Below are positions 46,080 to 54,288 of a stretch of 64,000 bases of DNA, piece after piece. Numbering within the stretch: the stretch's first letter is position 1; each line of letters opens with the position of its first letter. Made by a program: the position numbers and the translations under genes. The notes beneath the pieces are model-generated. The model was not told the origin of the DNA and made no database searches. It saw nothing but the letters and a program-made list of their open reading frames with translations. Source of the DNA: Calditrichota bacterium (lineage in GTDB: Bacteria; Calditrichota; Calditrichia; Calditrichales; Calditrichaceae); contig JAJRSO010000002.1 in the NCBI GenBank assembly GCA_024278755.1, forward strand, positions 100,350 to 164,349, written 5' to 3'.

Positions 46080-47558
46080 ATGAATGTTTTATTGATCTAC
46101 CCTGAAACGCCATTCACCTTTTGGAGTTTTCGCGGGGCCCTGCGATTTATTTCAAAAAAATCTTCCGAACCGCCACTTGGCCTATTGACAATTGCTGCAA
46201 TGCTACCGGAAAGCTGGGATGTAAAATTAGTGGATATGAATGTAACTCCGCTTACGGATCAAACTATTAATCGGGCAGACTATGTTTTTTTAACCGGTAT
46301 GAATATCCATAAAAATTCGTTTAAACGGGTTTTACGGCGCTGCAACGAGCTGGGTACAAAAGTAGTTGCCGGTGGTCCGATGATTACAACCGATTATCAG
46401 GAATTTTTAGGAGTGGACCATTTTATTCTCAATGAAGCCGAGGAAACGCTTCCTCTGTTTTTAAATGATTGGGAAAAGGGTTGCGCGAAACCACTCTATT
46501 CCTCTAAAGAATTTCCGGATATTCGCAAAACTCCGGCGCCGCGCTGGGACCTGCTGGATATAAAAAAATATGCCAGTATGAGCATTCAGTATTCGCGGGG
46601 TTGCCCGTACGACTGTGAATTTTGCAGTATTGCTTTACTAAATGGACGCCGTCCGCGTGTTAAAGGCGCGCAGCAATTTATAACTGAACTAGAGCTGCTT
46701 TATCAACAAGGCTGGCGCGGCAGTGTGTTTATTGTGGACGATAATTTTATTGGGCAGAAGAATACACTAAAAAATGACCTTCTGCCTGCGCTGATGGAAT
46801 GGTCCGAACAACATCAATTTCCGTTTAGTTTTGCCACCGAAGCGTCCATTAATTTAGCTCAGGATGAACAGCTGCTCAGGCAAATGGTTTCTGCCGGATT
46901 TGACCACACCTTTATCGGAATCGAAACGCCAAATAACGAAAGTCTGGTGGAATGTGGTAAAAAACAAAACTTAAAACACGATCTGCTTTCTTCGGTTAAA
47001 AAACTACACAATGCCGGTCTTCGGGTTTCGGGCGGGTTTATTATTGGTTTTGATCACGATTCCAATGATATATTTGATCAGCAGATTCAATTCATTCAAA
47101 AAAGCGGCATTGTTACGGCGATGGTCGGACTTCTAAATGCGCCGGTGGGGAGCAATCTTTTCAAACGCCTGAAAAAGGAAAAACGTCTTTTGCTGGGCCC
47201 GACCGGCGACAATATGGACGGCTCCATTAATTTTATTCCTAAAATGAATTATCAGGAGCTTATGGCCGGTTATAAAAAAGTACTGGAAACCATTTATGCG
47301 CAAAAAGAATATTACGAACGGGTGAAACTCTTTATCCAGGAATATACGTTGCCCCTGAAAAAAGCGGATCAACTTTCTTTCGGTAATCTGCGGGCTTTTT
47401 TAAAATCCATTTGGATAATGGGCTTCAGGGAGTCCGGTAAGCGCTATTACTGGAAATTGTTTTTTTACAGTCTGCTTCATTATCCAAAGAAATTTGGCGT
47501 TGCTATTACGATGGCCGTGTATGGATTCCATTTCAGGCAGGTCGTACAAATGCTTTAA
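46080..47558 (+). CDS. B12-binding-type radical SAM protein with DUF4070
   Basis: The 492-residue enzyme has an N-terminal B12-binding-like fold (LLIYPETPFTFWSFRGALRF and PPLGLLTIAAMLPE). The radical-SAM cluster motif CPYDCEFCSIALLNGRRPR is near residue 175, with CxxxCxxC intact. FIGIETPNNESLVECGKKQN and a C-terminal DUF4070-like helical region follow. Relatives modify hopanoids, lipids or tetrapyrroles, so the substrate is open. GGAGGGG precedes the ATG. It is isolated between DUF4846 and repeats. Confidence 0.88.
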   Translation: MNVLLIYPETPFTFWSFRGALRFISKKSSEPPLGLLTIAAMLPESWDVKLVDMNVTPLTDQTINRADYVFLTGMNIHKNSFKRVLRRCNELGTKVVAGGPMITTDYQEFLGVDHFILNEAEETLPLFLNDWEKGCAKPLYSSKEFPDIRKTPAPRWDLLDIKKYASMSIQYSRGCPYDCEFCSIALLNGRRPRVKGAQQFITELELLYQQGWRGSVFIVDDNFIGQKNTLKNDLLPALMEWSEQHQFPFSFATEASINLAQDEQLLRQMVSAGFDHTFIGIETPNNESLVECGKKQNLKHDLLSSVKKLHNAGLRVSGGFIIGFDHDSNDIFDQQIQFIQKSGIVTAMVGLLNAPVGSNLFKRLKKEKRLLLGPTGDNMDGSINFIPKMNYQELMAGYKKVLETIYAQKEYYERVKLFIQEYTLPLKKADQLSFGNLRAFLKSIWIMGFRESGKRYYWKLFFYSLLHYPKKFGVAITMAVYGFHFRQVVQML

Positions 47559-47574
47559 AAATAAGGGTACCATG

Positions 47575-47775
47575 TCGTTTTGTGTGGGTAACACAGATTA
47601 ATAAAATTGCCGCAAATTTACACGATGTTCACGGATATATCTGCAAAGGAGTAGGAAACAGCAAAAAACAATTACAGGAATACGAGAAAGCCCTTCGTGT
47701 TTTTCAAAATCGCTGTTTTTTCGGCTTGTCCGCCTCTGGCGTGGGGGTAATCAGTGGTTTTTCTGTTTGTTGTTA
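47575..47775. repeat. Composite dispersed repeat, copy 1
   Basis: TCGTTTTGTGTGGGTAACAC at 47575-47594 and CTTGTCCGCCTCTGGC at 47725-47740 mark the ends of a region. The same marks recur, in the same order, at 56751-56770 and 57143-57158. Degenerate CACGAATT-type repeat sequence lies between them. Confidence 0.7.
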
Positions 47776-47811
47776 TCTATACGGTTTGACAGATAGCCAA
47801 AATAAGCCTCC

Positions 47812-48807
47812 TTACGGCGTTTTCCAGCTTACGCCGATTAAGGCCTGCATCCCCGAAAGGGCGCCCTCACTTTGGGACAGCACATCTCTAAAATAGCCCG
47901 CCTTGGCGTAAACGGCCAGACGTTTCAGCGCTTCGTATTCAAGTTTGAGGTAATACCAGTTTTCATTATCAATGGACGAGTAGAGCAGTTCCGGCGGGAC
48001 GTCCGTCCGGGGACGACGCACCAGACGGTAATCCAGAAAGGCAAACAGGGACAGGCGGGGATTGAGAAATTTGCCAAAGATAAACTGGGCCTGAATTTCA
48101 TTTCCCGGTTTACGGATGACATCGGAATACTGATACAAAAACCGTAGGGTTGAGCGGATAAATATGTTTGCCTGGTAATGAAAATTGATTTCGGGGCCGA
48201 TTCGCCAACCGTTGTTTACCCGGCTTTGCTGGCGCGCAGAAACGCGAAAGCGTTCCAGATTAAACAAAACCTGTACGCGGGCTTTTGTCCAGCGTTTCCA
48301 TAGCAGTCCGGCGGCGCTTTGAAGCGCGTCCAGACGGTTTGCCGGCGCCGTGTCCAAATCGCGGTACGCATAATTCAGGCGGCCAAAATAGAAAACGGAA
48401 CCCCGTTTGCGGTAGAATCCGGAAAGTCCGAAGATGGCCGTGGCAAAATAAACGTCGTTACCGGCGCTCAGTTGATAGTAGTAATTTTTTGCGCGCAGCC
48501 GTGATTCCCAGCCGCCGTTGGCGTAGCGGGCGCCGCCGGAAACCGTGGCGCTGAATTTCATGGACGAAGCGTTTCCGTACAGGCCGACAACTTCCGGGGT
48601 CAGCCGGGCCTGAAGGCGTATGAATCGGCTGCCAAAATTCTGCTTAAAACCGAGCGCGCCGCTGAAGCGCAGTAACGGACTGTTGCTTTGTTTTTCAAAA
48701 CGGTGCGCGCCGCCTTCGGCAGACAACTTTAAATTCAAATTTCCGGCGGTCAGGTTTTGGGCAGTTAGCGCGCAGAAAAGAAAAAATACGATTCGCCCGC
48801 ACATCAC
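47812..48807 (-). CDS. Outer-membrane barrel-like protein of unknown function
   Basis: The 331-residue protein has a signal peptide (VFFLFCALTAQNLTAG) and many short amphipathic strands with alternating aromatic and charged residues, suggesting a beta-barrel. I recognise no family. Its start (GTG 48807 or ATG 48804) overlaps the stop of the upstream gene. It is the last gene of a kinase-regulator-coiled-coil operon. Confidence 0.65.
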   Translation of the reverse strand: MMCGRIVFFLFCALTAQNLTAGNLNLKLSAEGGAHRFEKQSNSPLLRFSGALGFKQNFGSRFIRLQARLTPEVVGLYGNASSMKFSATVSGGARYANGGWESRLRAKNYYYQLSAGNDVYFATAIFGLSGFYRKRGSVFYFGRLNYAYRDLDTAPANRLDALQSAAGLLWKRWTKARVQVLFNLERFRVSARQQSRVNNGWRIGPEINFHYQANIFIRSTLRFLYQYSDVIRKPGNEIQAQFIFGKFLNPRLSLFAFLDYRLVRRPRTDVPPELLYSSIDNENWYYLKLEYEALKRLAVYAKAGYFRDVLSQSEGALSGMQALIGVSWKTP

Positions 48808-49760
48808 TTATCCGTAAGCCGTTTTAATTTTTTAAGCACCTGCTGCCGGTAGCTTTCCAGCAGTCGGCGGGTTTCAGAAAATTGTTCCAGCAATTGGGCG
48901 TAACTCAGCAACGGCTGGCCGGAAGAAAGCGGATTCGGGCTGTTTTGTATCTGGTCGCGAATACGGAAAAATCCAAGCGCCTGTTCGTTGGCGGTGATAA
49001 GATTGCGCGTTCCAATGTTGTTGCCGGAATAATCCGTTCCCAATACCTCCTGGGTTTTTGTACCCGAGCCGGAGGGGTTTGGCAGCAACGCACTTTCTTC
49101 CATTTCCTGCATAAATTCCTCGGCCTTGCTTTCTAAGGCGGCGATTTCCCCGATTTCCTGTTCTTTTTTATGCAGGATTATGATTTCCCGGTTCAGTTCC
49201 CGGGCGGCTTTTTTTAGATATTCTTTGAAAATGACCTGCGCCAGACTGTCGTTTCCGGTTTCGCTGATGGCGCTTAATTGCTGTGGATTAAAATGCAGCC
49301 GGGAAGCCGGCGGTGAAACCAGCAGCCGCTTGCTCATTAAATCAAATATTTTTTGCTCGTGTTGCGCGGAACCGGGCAGGCCGGACAGGCTGTCAATTTG
49401 ATGGGAATAGGAGCGATAAAGCCGGATGCGTTTTTTTTGCCTTTGTTTGTCCAGTTCTTTTAATTGGGAACGCTTAGTTTCCAGTTTTTGTGACAGAATA
49501 AAAGAGGCGGCGGTGAAATGGGCCAACGTGTTTTCCGACGCACCGGCGGCCTTTAAGCTGTCTGTTTTGGCCAGCCGGATTGTGAGCTGGTTTTGCAGGA
49601 TATTTTGTTCCCGTTGCAGCTTTTGGATTTGGGAATCAATTTCCGATAATTCAATTTCATCGCCGGATTCTGAATGAGTGGCAATGTTGGGGCGGCTCTG
49701 AGAGCCGCCCCAACGAATTAAAATAAAAAAGATAAATAAAATTAAAATCGGTTTTATCAT
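48804..49760 (-). CDS. Coiled-coil exported protein of unknown function
   Basis: This 318-residue protein has a hydrophobic N-terminus (MIKPILILFIFFILI) followed by long heptad-type helices (for example ELSEIDSQIQKLQREQNIL, QKLETKRSQLKELDKQRQK). It lies in a sigma-54 two-component operon and overlaps both neighbours by about four bases. Just after the hydrophobic segment the DNA contains a perfect 13-bp palindrome that encodes RWGGSQSRPN, apparently an inserted element. It may be a periplasmic structural or signalling partner of the outer-membrane protein downstream. Confidence 0.7.
   Translation of the reverse strand: MIKPILILFIFFILIRWGGSQSRPNIATHSESGDEIELSEIDSQIQKLQREQNILQNQLTIRLAKTDSLKAAGASENTLAHFTAASFILSQKLETKRSQLKELDKQRQKKRIRLYRSYSHQIDSLSGLPGSAQHEQKIFDLMSKRLLVSPPASRLHFNPQQLSAISETGNDSLAQVIFKEYLKKAARELNREIIILHKKEQEIGEIAALESKAEEFMQEMEESALLPNPSGSGTKTQEVLGTDYSGNNIGTRNLITANEQALGFFRIRDQIQNSPNPLSSGQPLLSYAQLLEQFSETRRLLESYRQQVLKKLKRLTDK
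49686..49714. repeat. Perfect GC-rich palindrome inside a coding sequence
   Basis: GTTGGGGCGGCTC (49686-49698) and GAGCCGCCCCAAC (49702-49714) are exact complements around TGA. On the minus strand it is read in frame right after the hydrophobic N-terminal segment of the coiled-coil gene. Confidence 0.9.
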
Positions 49761-51103
49761 TTTAGTAATCCGAATTTTTCCAGTTTATAGTACAGGGCGC
49801 TGGTGCCTATGCCCAATAATTTTGCGGCGCGGGTTTTTATGCCACCGGCCCGTTTCAGCGCGTCCTGAACCAGATTTTTCTCAAAGGCGAACAGGGCCTG
49901 TTCCAGCGGCAGATTTTCGTAGGAAGCCGACGCGCCGTTTACGCCAGTCAGATAACGGGCGATGAGTGCGCCGGGAATTTTATCCTGCGGGGAAATCACG
50001 TGCAGCCGTTCCACCAGATTTTCCAGCTCGCGGATATTGCCCGGCCAGGGATAATTTTGCAGCAGTTCCATGCCGGCGGCGTCTATTTTTTTAGCGCTGT
50101 GTAATTTATCCATAAAGTGTTTTACCAAAAGGGGAATATCGTCTTTACGCTGACGCAGAGGCGGCAGTTGAATAGGAATTACGTTTAAGCGATAGTAAAG
50201 GTCTTCGCGAAATTTTTGCCGCCGAATCAGTTCGGGCAGTTCTTTATTGCTGGCGGCAATGATGCGCACGTCCACTTTTATGGTTTCTTCTCCGCCCACT
50301 CGTTCGAACTCTTTTTCCTGCAAAGCCCGCAGCAGTTTTACCTGCATTGTCGGGGAAATATCGCCGATTTCATCCAAAAACAAAGTGCCGCCGTCGGCCA
50401 GTTCAAAGCGTCCTTTTTTCTGCCGTACCGCCCCGGTAAACGCGCCTTTCTCGTGCCCGAAGAGTTCGCTTTCTAACAGGTTGTCGTTCAGCGCCGCGCA
50501 GTTGACGCGGATAAAGGGATTTTCGCTGCGTTTGCTGTGTTTATGAATGGCCCGGGCAGCCAGTTCCTTTCCGGTGCCGCTTTCGCCGCTGATGAGTATC
50601 GAGCTGTCTTCGCCGGCTACCCGCTCAATCATTTGCAACACGTCGCGCATCTCTTCCGAACGGCCAATCATCGTGGAAAATTCAGCTGAAAGTTCTTCCG
50701 CCAAAAAGCGATTTTGTTCCATTAACCGATTAATTTTGCGTTCCCGTTCCTGCCTGTGCAGTACATTGGCTACCCGGATGCGCAGTTCGTCCGGTGAAAA
50801 AGGTTTGGTTAAAAAATCCGCCGCGCCGTCTCGCATGGCCTGCACGGCGTCCTGTACCGAGCCATAGGCGGAAACCAGAATCACCTCGATTTGCGGATGG
50901 TTTTGCCTGACCTGTTTAAGCAGTTGCAGCCCGTCCAGCGGTTCCATGCGCAGGTCGGTAACAATCAGGTCAGCCGTGGATTGCTTTAGAAATTACAGCG
51001 CCGGCGGGGCGGATGAAAAATCCTGTACCGCATATCCTTCGCGGCTCAGACTTTCCCGCATACCCAGGCGCATGGTTTCGTTATCTTCGACAATGAGTAT
51101 CAT
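49757..51103 (-). pseudogene. NtrC-family response regulator interrupted by in-frame TAA
   Basis: Read through, the gene encodes a 448-codon sigma-54 regulator. The receiver begins MILIVEDNE, with phosphoacceptor D50 in VTDLRM. The AAA+ domain has GESGTGKE, canonical GAFTGA and LFLDEIGDI. The C-terminus is a Fis-type HTH (RAAKLLGIGTSALYYKL). TAA at 50993-50995 (codon 37) interrupts the receiver in frame. The preceding and following residues (SSAPPAL and FLKQSTADLIVTD) fit a receiver. GAA to TAA is the simplest origin. Restart at ATG 50947 would give a protein lacking D50 but with an intact AAA+/HTH, possibly constitutively active. Sequencing error is an alternative. Confidence 0.88.
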
Positions 51104-51116
51104 TTGTGTCCTTGCT

Positions 51117-51554
51117 TTAACTCTCCCCGCCTTCGGCACCCCTCCCTTGAAGTGACAAGGGAGGGGAAGGGGGTGGGTTTTGTTGTATTTCGCGAATTAT
51201 ATTTTCTAAATTTAATACAACTGTATTTGTCTTTTGCAGCACATTTTCATTATTGATTCGGACAATACGAAGATTCTTTGACTGAATTATTTTTTCTCTT
51301 AGAATATCGTAGTCTTTTTGTTGTTCGTGAATTCCTCCATCGATTTCTACTACAAGTTTTAATGAATCGCAGTAAAAATCAGCAATAAAAAACCGCGTTT
51401 TATTTTCCCACTCAAAATAGACAGGATATTGTCTTAAAAATTTAAATCCCAGAATTTGCTTATTTCGCACCACCGACCAAAATTTCTTTTCAGCCAATGT
51501 TTGGTTTTTGCGAAGCCACCGTGCTGTCTGTATAGCGATTTGTTTAGCACCCAT
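51117..51554 (-). CDS. DUF559 (Vsr-like) endonuclease inside a repeat pair
   Basis: The ~145-residue protein has the DUF559 core RKNQTLAEKKFWSVVRNKQ, FKFLRQYPV, and the PD-(D/E)xK-type site FIADFYCDSLKLVVEIDG. The start is ATG 51554 (MGAKQIAIQ), just outside the right-hand 63-bp repeat. The frame upstream is open only because the repeat itself is readable. The last ~20 residues (NPPPSPPLSLQ onward) are encoded by the left-hand repeat, and the stop lies there too. The protein is a predicted DNA nuclease. It sits between the kinase and regulator of a two-component operon, an insertion relative to normal order. Confidence 0.88.
   Translation of the reverse strand: MGAKQIAIQTARWLRKNQTLAEKKFWSVVRNKQILGFKFLRQYPVYFEWENKTRFFIADFYCDSLKLVVEIDGGIHEQQKDYDILREKIIQSKNLRIVRINNENVLQKTNTVVLNLENIIREIQQNPPPSPPLSLQGRGAEGGES
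51118..51180. repeat. 63-bp direct repeat, left copy flanking DUF559
   Basis: It is identical to 51560-51622 over all 63 bases. It contains a GCCTTCGGCA element and a hairpin CCCTCCCTTG-AAGTGA-CAAGGGAGGG. A related sequence lies inside the MITE at about 40848-40925. Confidence 0.92.
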
Positions 51555-51559
51555 TTTTC

Positions 51560-51622
51560 TAACTCTCCCCGCCTTCGGCACCCCTCCCTTGAAGTGACAA
51601 GGGAGGGGAAGGGGGTGGGTTT
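51560..51622. repeat. 63-bp direct repeat, right copy flanking DUF559
   Basis: Identical to the left copy. Its edge reaches the stop codon of the upstream histidine kinase gene (51621-51623). The DUF559 unit plus one copy (442 bp) therefore fills the kinase-regulator junction. Confidence 0.92.
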
Positions 51623-52988
51623 AACTCAATTTTATTGTAAACGTACAACCCTCTAAAAAATTGTTCTCTACCGAAATGTCCGCCCCGTTTTCCCGGCACA
51701 GTTTGCGGCAGATGGCCAGTCCCAGTCCTGCGCCGTCCGCGGAAGTAGTATAAAAGGGTTCGAATACGTTTGCAAGATTTTCCGGCGCAATACCGGATCC
51801 GTCGTCGCTGACCGAAAGGCGTCCGTTTTCAGCAGAAATAGAAATCAGGCCGTTTTCACCTACAGCCCGGATTGCGTTATCAATTAAATTGGTCAGTATC
51901 TGCCGCAAATGAAGGGGGTCAAAACGTATGGTTTTTGTATTAGCTTTAAACCGCAACCGAACGCCTTGTGGCATTTTGGGCGCGTATTCTTTTTGCAAGG
52001 TGTCGAACAATTTCTGCACCTCAATGGGTTTAATATCCGCTTTCAAGGGTTTGCTGAAATTCAGATAGGCGCTGATTTGGTTTTTGAGTCCTTCGGTTTC
52101 ATCTGAAATCCGTTGCGCGTATTCGATTGTTTTGCTTTCCGGCTGTGCATCCTCTTTTATCAGCCCGGCGAGCAGGGAAATACCACCCAGCGGATTGCGC
52201 AGTTCGTGGGCGATTTGAGCCAGCATCCGCTCTTTTTCCTGTTGATTTCCGGCTAAATCATCCCGCATCCGAATCAGGGCCTTTTGTAAAACAGCCAGTT
52301 CTCCGCGGACGCCCAGCGGCGGCGCGGCTTGTAAGTTTCCTTTCCCCATCTCGGCGCTAAACGCGACTAATTTGTTAACCGGCCCGGCAATGCGCCGCCC
52401 CACAAACCAGCCGGCGATGAGTACCAGTACGATGCCGATAAAGCCGATGCCAATAAACCAGTTGGCCAGTACATCGATTTCCGCCAGACGTACACTGCTT
52501 TCGCGCAGGCCTAAAAAATATTTTTCGTTTAAACGGCGATAATTCCACAGGTACCATTGTCCGTCGGCGGTTTTAAAGGGCAGAGAATTAAAGGCGCCTT
52601 CTTTAGGGAGTTTTTTTATATCAGCCAAATTTAGCAGTAATCCGGCCCGGGCGTCTTTTTGCCCGGTGTTTACGAGGATGGTTCCGGTAGAATCAAAAAT
52701 GAAAACATCGCTCAGCAGCAAACGGTTCACGGTTTGCTTAAGCTGTTTGCGGTAAAGCCGCATCGCCGCGCTTTCGGACTGAGGGTCGATAAAATCCAGA
52801 AAACGCAAATCGATTTCGGCGGCGGCAAGCGAACTTTTCAGATTGACCTGTTTGTGCAGTTGCTTCAGGTAAATGTTTTTCACGGATACATACGAAAGAC
52901 GGGCCATTATAAATACCAACAGCAGGGTTAAAGTCCCGAAAATAAGGATAGTGTTTGTTTTAATACTCTGTCCGAAAAGTTTACGCAT
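51621..52988 (-). CDS. Sensor histidine kinase (two-TM, HAMP, HisKA, HATPase)
   Basis: The 455-residue kinase has TM1 near 11-32, a periplasmic sensor of ~140 residues, TM2 near 174-196, then HAMP. The H-box IAHELRNPLGGISLL has H261, and the HATPase has NLIDNAIRAVGE, DDGSGIAPENL and GAGLGLAI. It is the first gene of the minus-strand operon and the natural partner of the NtrC-type regulator downstream, from which a DUF559 unit now separates it. Confidence 0.93.
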   Translation of the reverse strand: MRKLFGQSIKTNTILIFGTLTLLLVFIMARLSYVSVKNIYLKQLHKQVNLKSSLAAAEIDLRFLDFIDPQSESAAMRLYRKQLKQTVNRLLLSDVFIFDSTGTILVNTGQKDARAGLLLNLADIKKLPKEGAFNSLPFKTADGQWYLWNYRRLNEKYFLGLRESSVRLAEIDVLANWFIGIGFIGIVLVLIAGWFVGRRIAGPVNKLVAFSAEMGKGNLQAAPPLGVRGELAVLQKALIRMRDDLAGNQQEKERMLAQIAHELRNPLGGISLLAGLIKEDAQPESKTIEYAQRISDETEGLKNQISAYLNFSKPLKADIKPIEVQKLFDTLQKEYAPKMPQGVRLRFKANTKTIRFDPLHLRQILTNLIDNAIRAVGENGLISISAENGRLSVSDDGSGIAPENLANVFEPFYTTSADGAGLGLAICRKLCRENGADISVENNFLEGCTFTIKLS

Positions 52989-53004
52989 AGCGTCTCATAA
53001 GCAT

Positions 53005-53430
53005 TTAATACACGCGTTTTATCTGTAATTTTTTTAAATCCACCGAAATGATTTTAATGTCATAGCTAATTTGTCCATTCCAGTAACCAACATCAATATG
53101 CAAAGAATCCGCGCTAATTGCTTTCCATCGGCCCTCATATTTGGTATACGAAATTGGCGGCGTGGCGCAGTCCCCGGAATTAGCGTATTCGATAAACCGG
53201 CCGTTCGGTTTGATGATAAAACCATATTTATGTGTATCCAGTACTGAGGATTTTACTAATTCCTGAATACCTTCATCCCAATTGTTTTCTATCCAGGTTC
53301 CATACAAAGAAGTTGCTTCCACTTCCATTGCCGATTTTGTACAGGAAGTTACAAAAAGAATGGGTAAAAACAGACAAAAAATTAAATATTTGAAACGATT
53401 TTTCTGATGCCGGTCTAATCTCTTTAACAT
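53005..53430 (-). CDS. Putative lipoprotein of unknown function
   Basis: This 141-residue protein has a lipoprotein signal with lipobox VTSC (Cys30). The mature part (SLYGTWIENNW... and YEGRWKAISADSLHIDVGYW) resembles small lipocalin-like domains that start with GTW. AAAGG precedes ATG 53430; the frame is open further upstream but without such a site. It ends 17 bases before the kinase gene and might be part of that operon. Confidence 0.7.
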   Translation of the reverse strand: MLKRLDRHQKNRFKYLIFCLFLPILFVTSCTKSAMEVEATSLYGTWIENNWDEGIQELVKSSVLDTHKYGFIIKPNGRFIEYANSGDCATPPISYTKYEGRWKAISADSLHIDVGYWNGQISYDIKIISVDLKKLQIKRVY

Positions 53431-53534
53431 AGTGAGACCTTTCAAATAGTCGGTAAAAGCAAGGTAGTGGGAGCATAACCACATATGCCGGCAAAGCGCC
53501 GGAATGTATGTCTGTTTGGAATACGGATAAGGAT

Positions 53535-53978
53535 TTAATAAGGCGGTACAGGTATCACCTCTATATTAGAAATCGTTATTTTGGCTCGATATTCTCCCGG
53601 GAATAATAATTCATTTGAATGCGGCCAGGGGATTAGTCCGATCATATTTATTCGATAAGAGGAAATGGTTGTGTCCCGCGTGTAACCGGAATAAGTGTTT
53701 AACGAAAAAACAGACTTCGTTCCATTGACTGAAAATTCAAATTCGACTTCGGCATTTCCTTCCCAGAAACATTCTAAATCCAAAGGACAGCGCCCGTCGC
53801 TGATTAGTTTAGAAAAACGCAGGCGAATATTTTCATCGTCATTGACAACCGTCTGATCGAAAGCGACGCTAACCGTATCACCAAAATGAAAGTTTTTTGT
53901 CTGCGGTGTATCCATAATTCCGCTGCAGCCGTTAAACAGGGAGAATAGCAAAAGAAGAAATACCAATTGTAGTTTCAT
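53535..53978 (-). CDS. Small lipoprotein of unknown function
   Basis: The 147-residue protein has lipobox FNGC with Cys18. The mature part is beta-rich (HFGDTVSVAFDQTVV, LRFSKLISDGRCPLDLECFWEGNAEVEFE). The RCP-E-CFWEGNA-type segment recurs in small secreted proteins of FCB bacteria, but I know no function. The gap from 53979 to 54288 holds no gene that I can support. Confidence 0.7.
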   Translation of the reverse strand: MKLQLVFLLLLFSLFNGCSGIMDTPQTKNFHFGDTVSVAFDQTVVNDDENIRLRFSKLISDGRCPLDLECFWEGNAEVEFEFSVNGTKSVFSLNTYSGYTRDTTISSYRINMIGLIPWPHSNELLFPGEYRAKITISNIEVIPVPPY

Positions 53979-54288
53979 TTTAATTATCTCCGTAAAATTG
54001 TTAATCGTTAATCTTCAATCTGAAATTATTTTGATTAGTGATTGCAGATTAACGAAGTCAAATATTAGATGTAAAATGTCAAATGCTACGGCGGCCGATA
54101 TCAGACAGAACCACTTTCAGCATATTCCTTTTCCTGACAATTATGTTCCTGATTCATCGGTACCAAATTCCCTTATAAAAGGGAATGAATCTCTTTGAAT
54201 GAAAATCCTTTTCATTATACTTTTGTAAATCCACATTTTTAATTGTTAACAGATTGATATTTGTATTTTGTTATTTGGTGTTTATCTC

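Noticed and set aside
47582..47896. Open frame of about 104 codons downstream of the radical-SAM gene
   Set aside because: It consists of dispersed repeat sequence that recurs at 56751-57158 and has no ribosome-binding site or family signal.
2473..50995. Reassigned stop codons (alternative genetic code)
   Set aside because: TAG and TAA both end intact genes here, for example TAG after livH (12457-12459) and after the omega-amidase (42407-42409), and TAA after many genes. The two premature stops are isolated.
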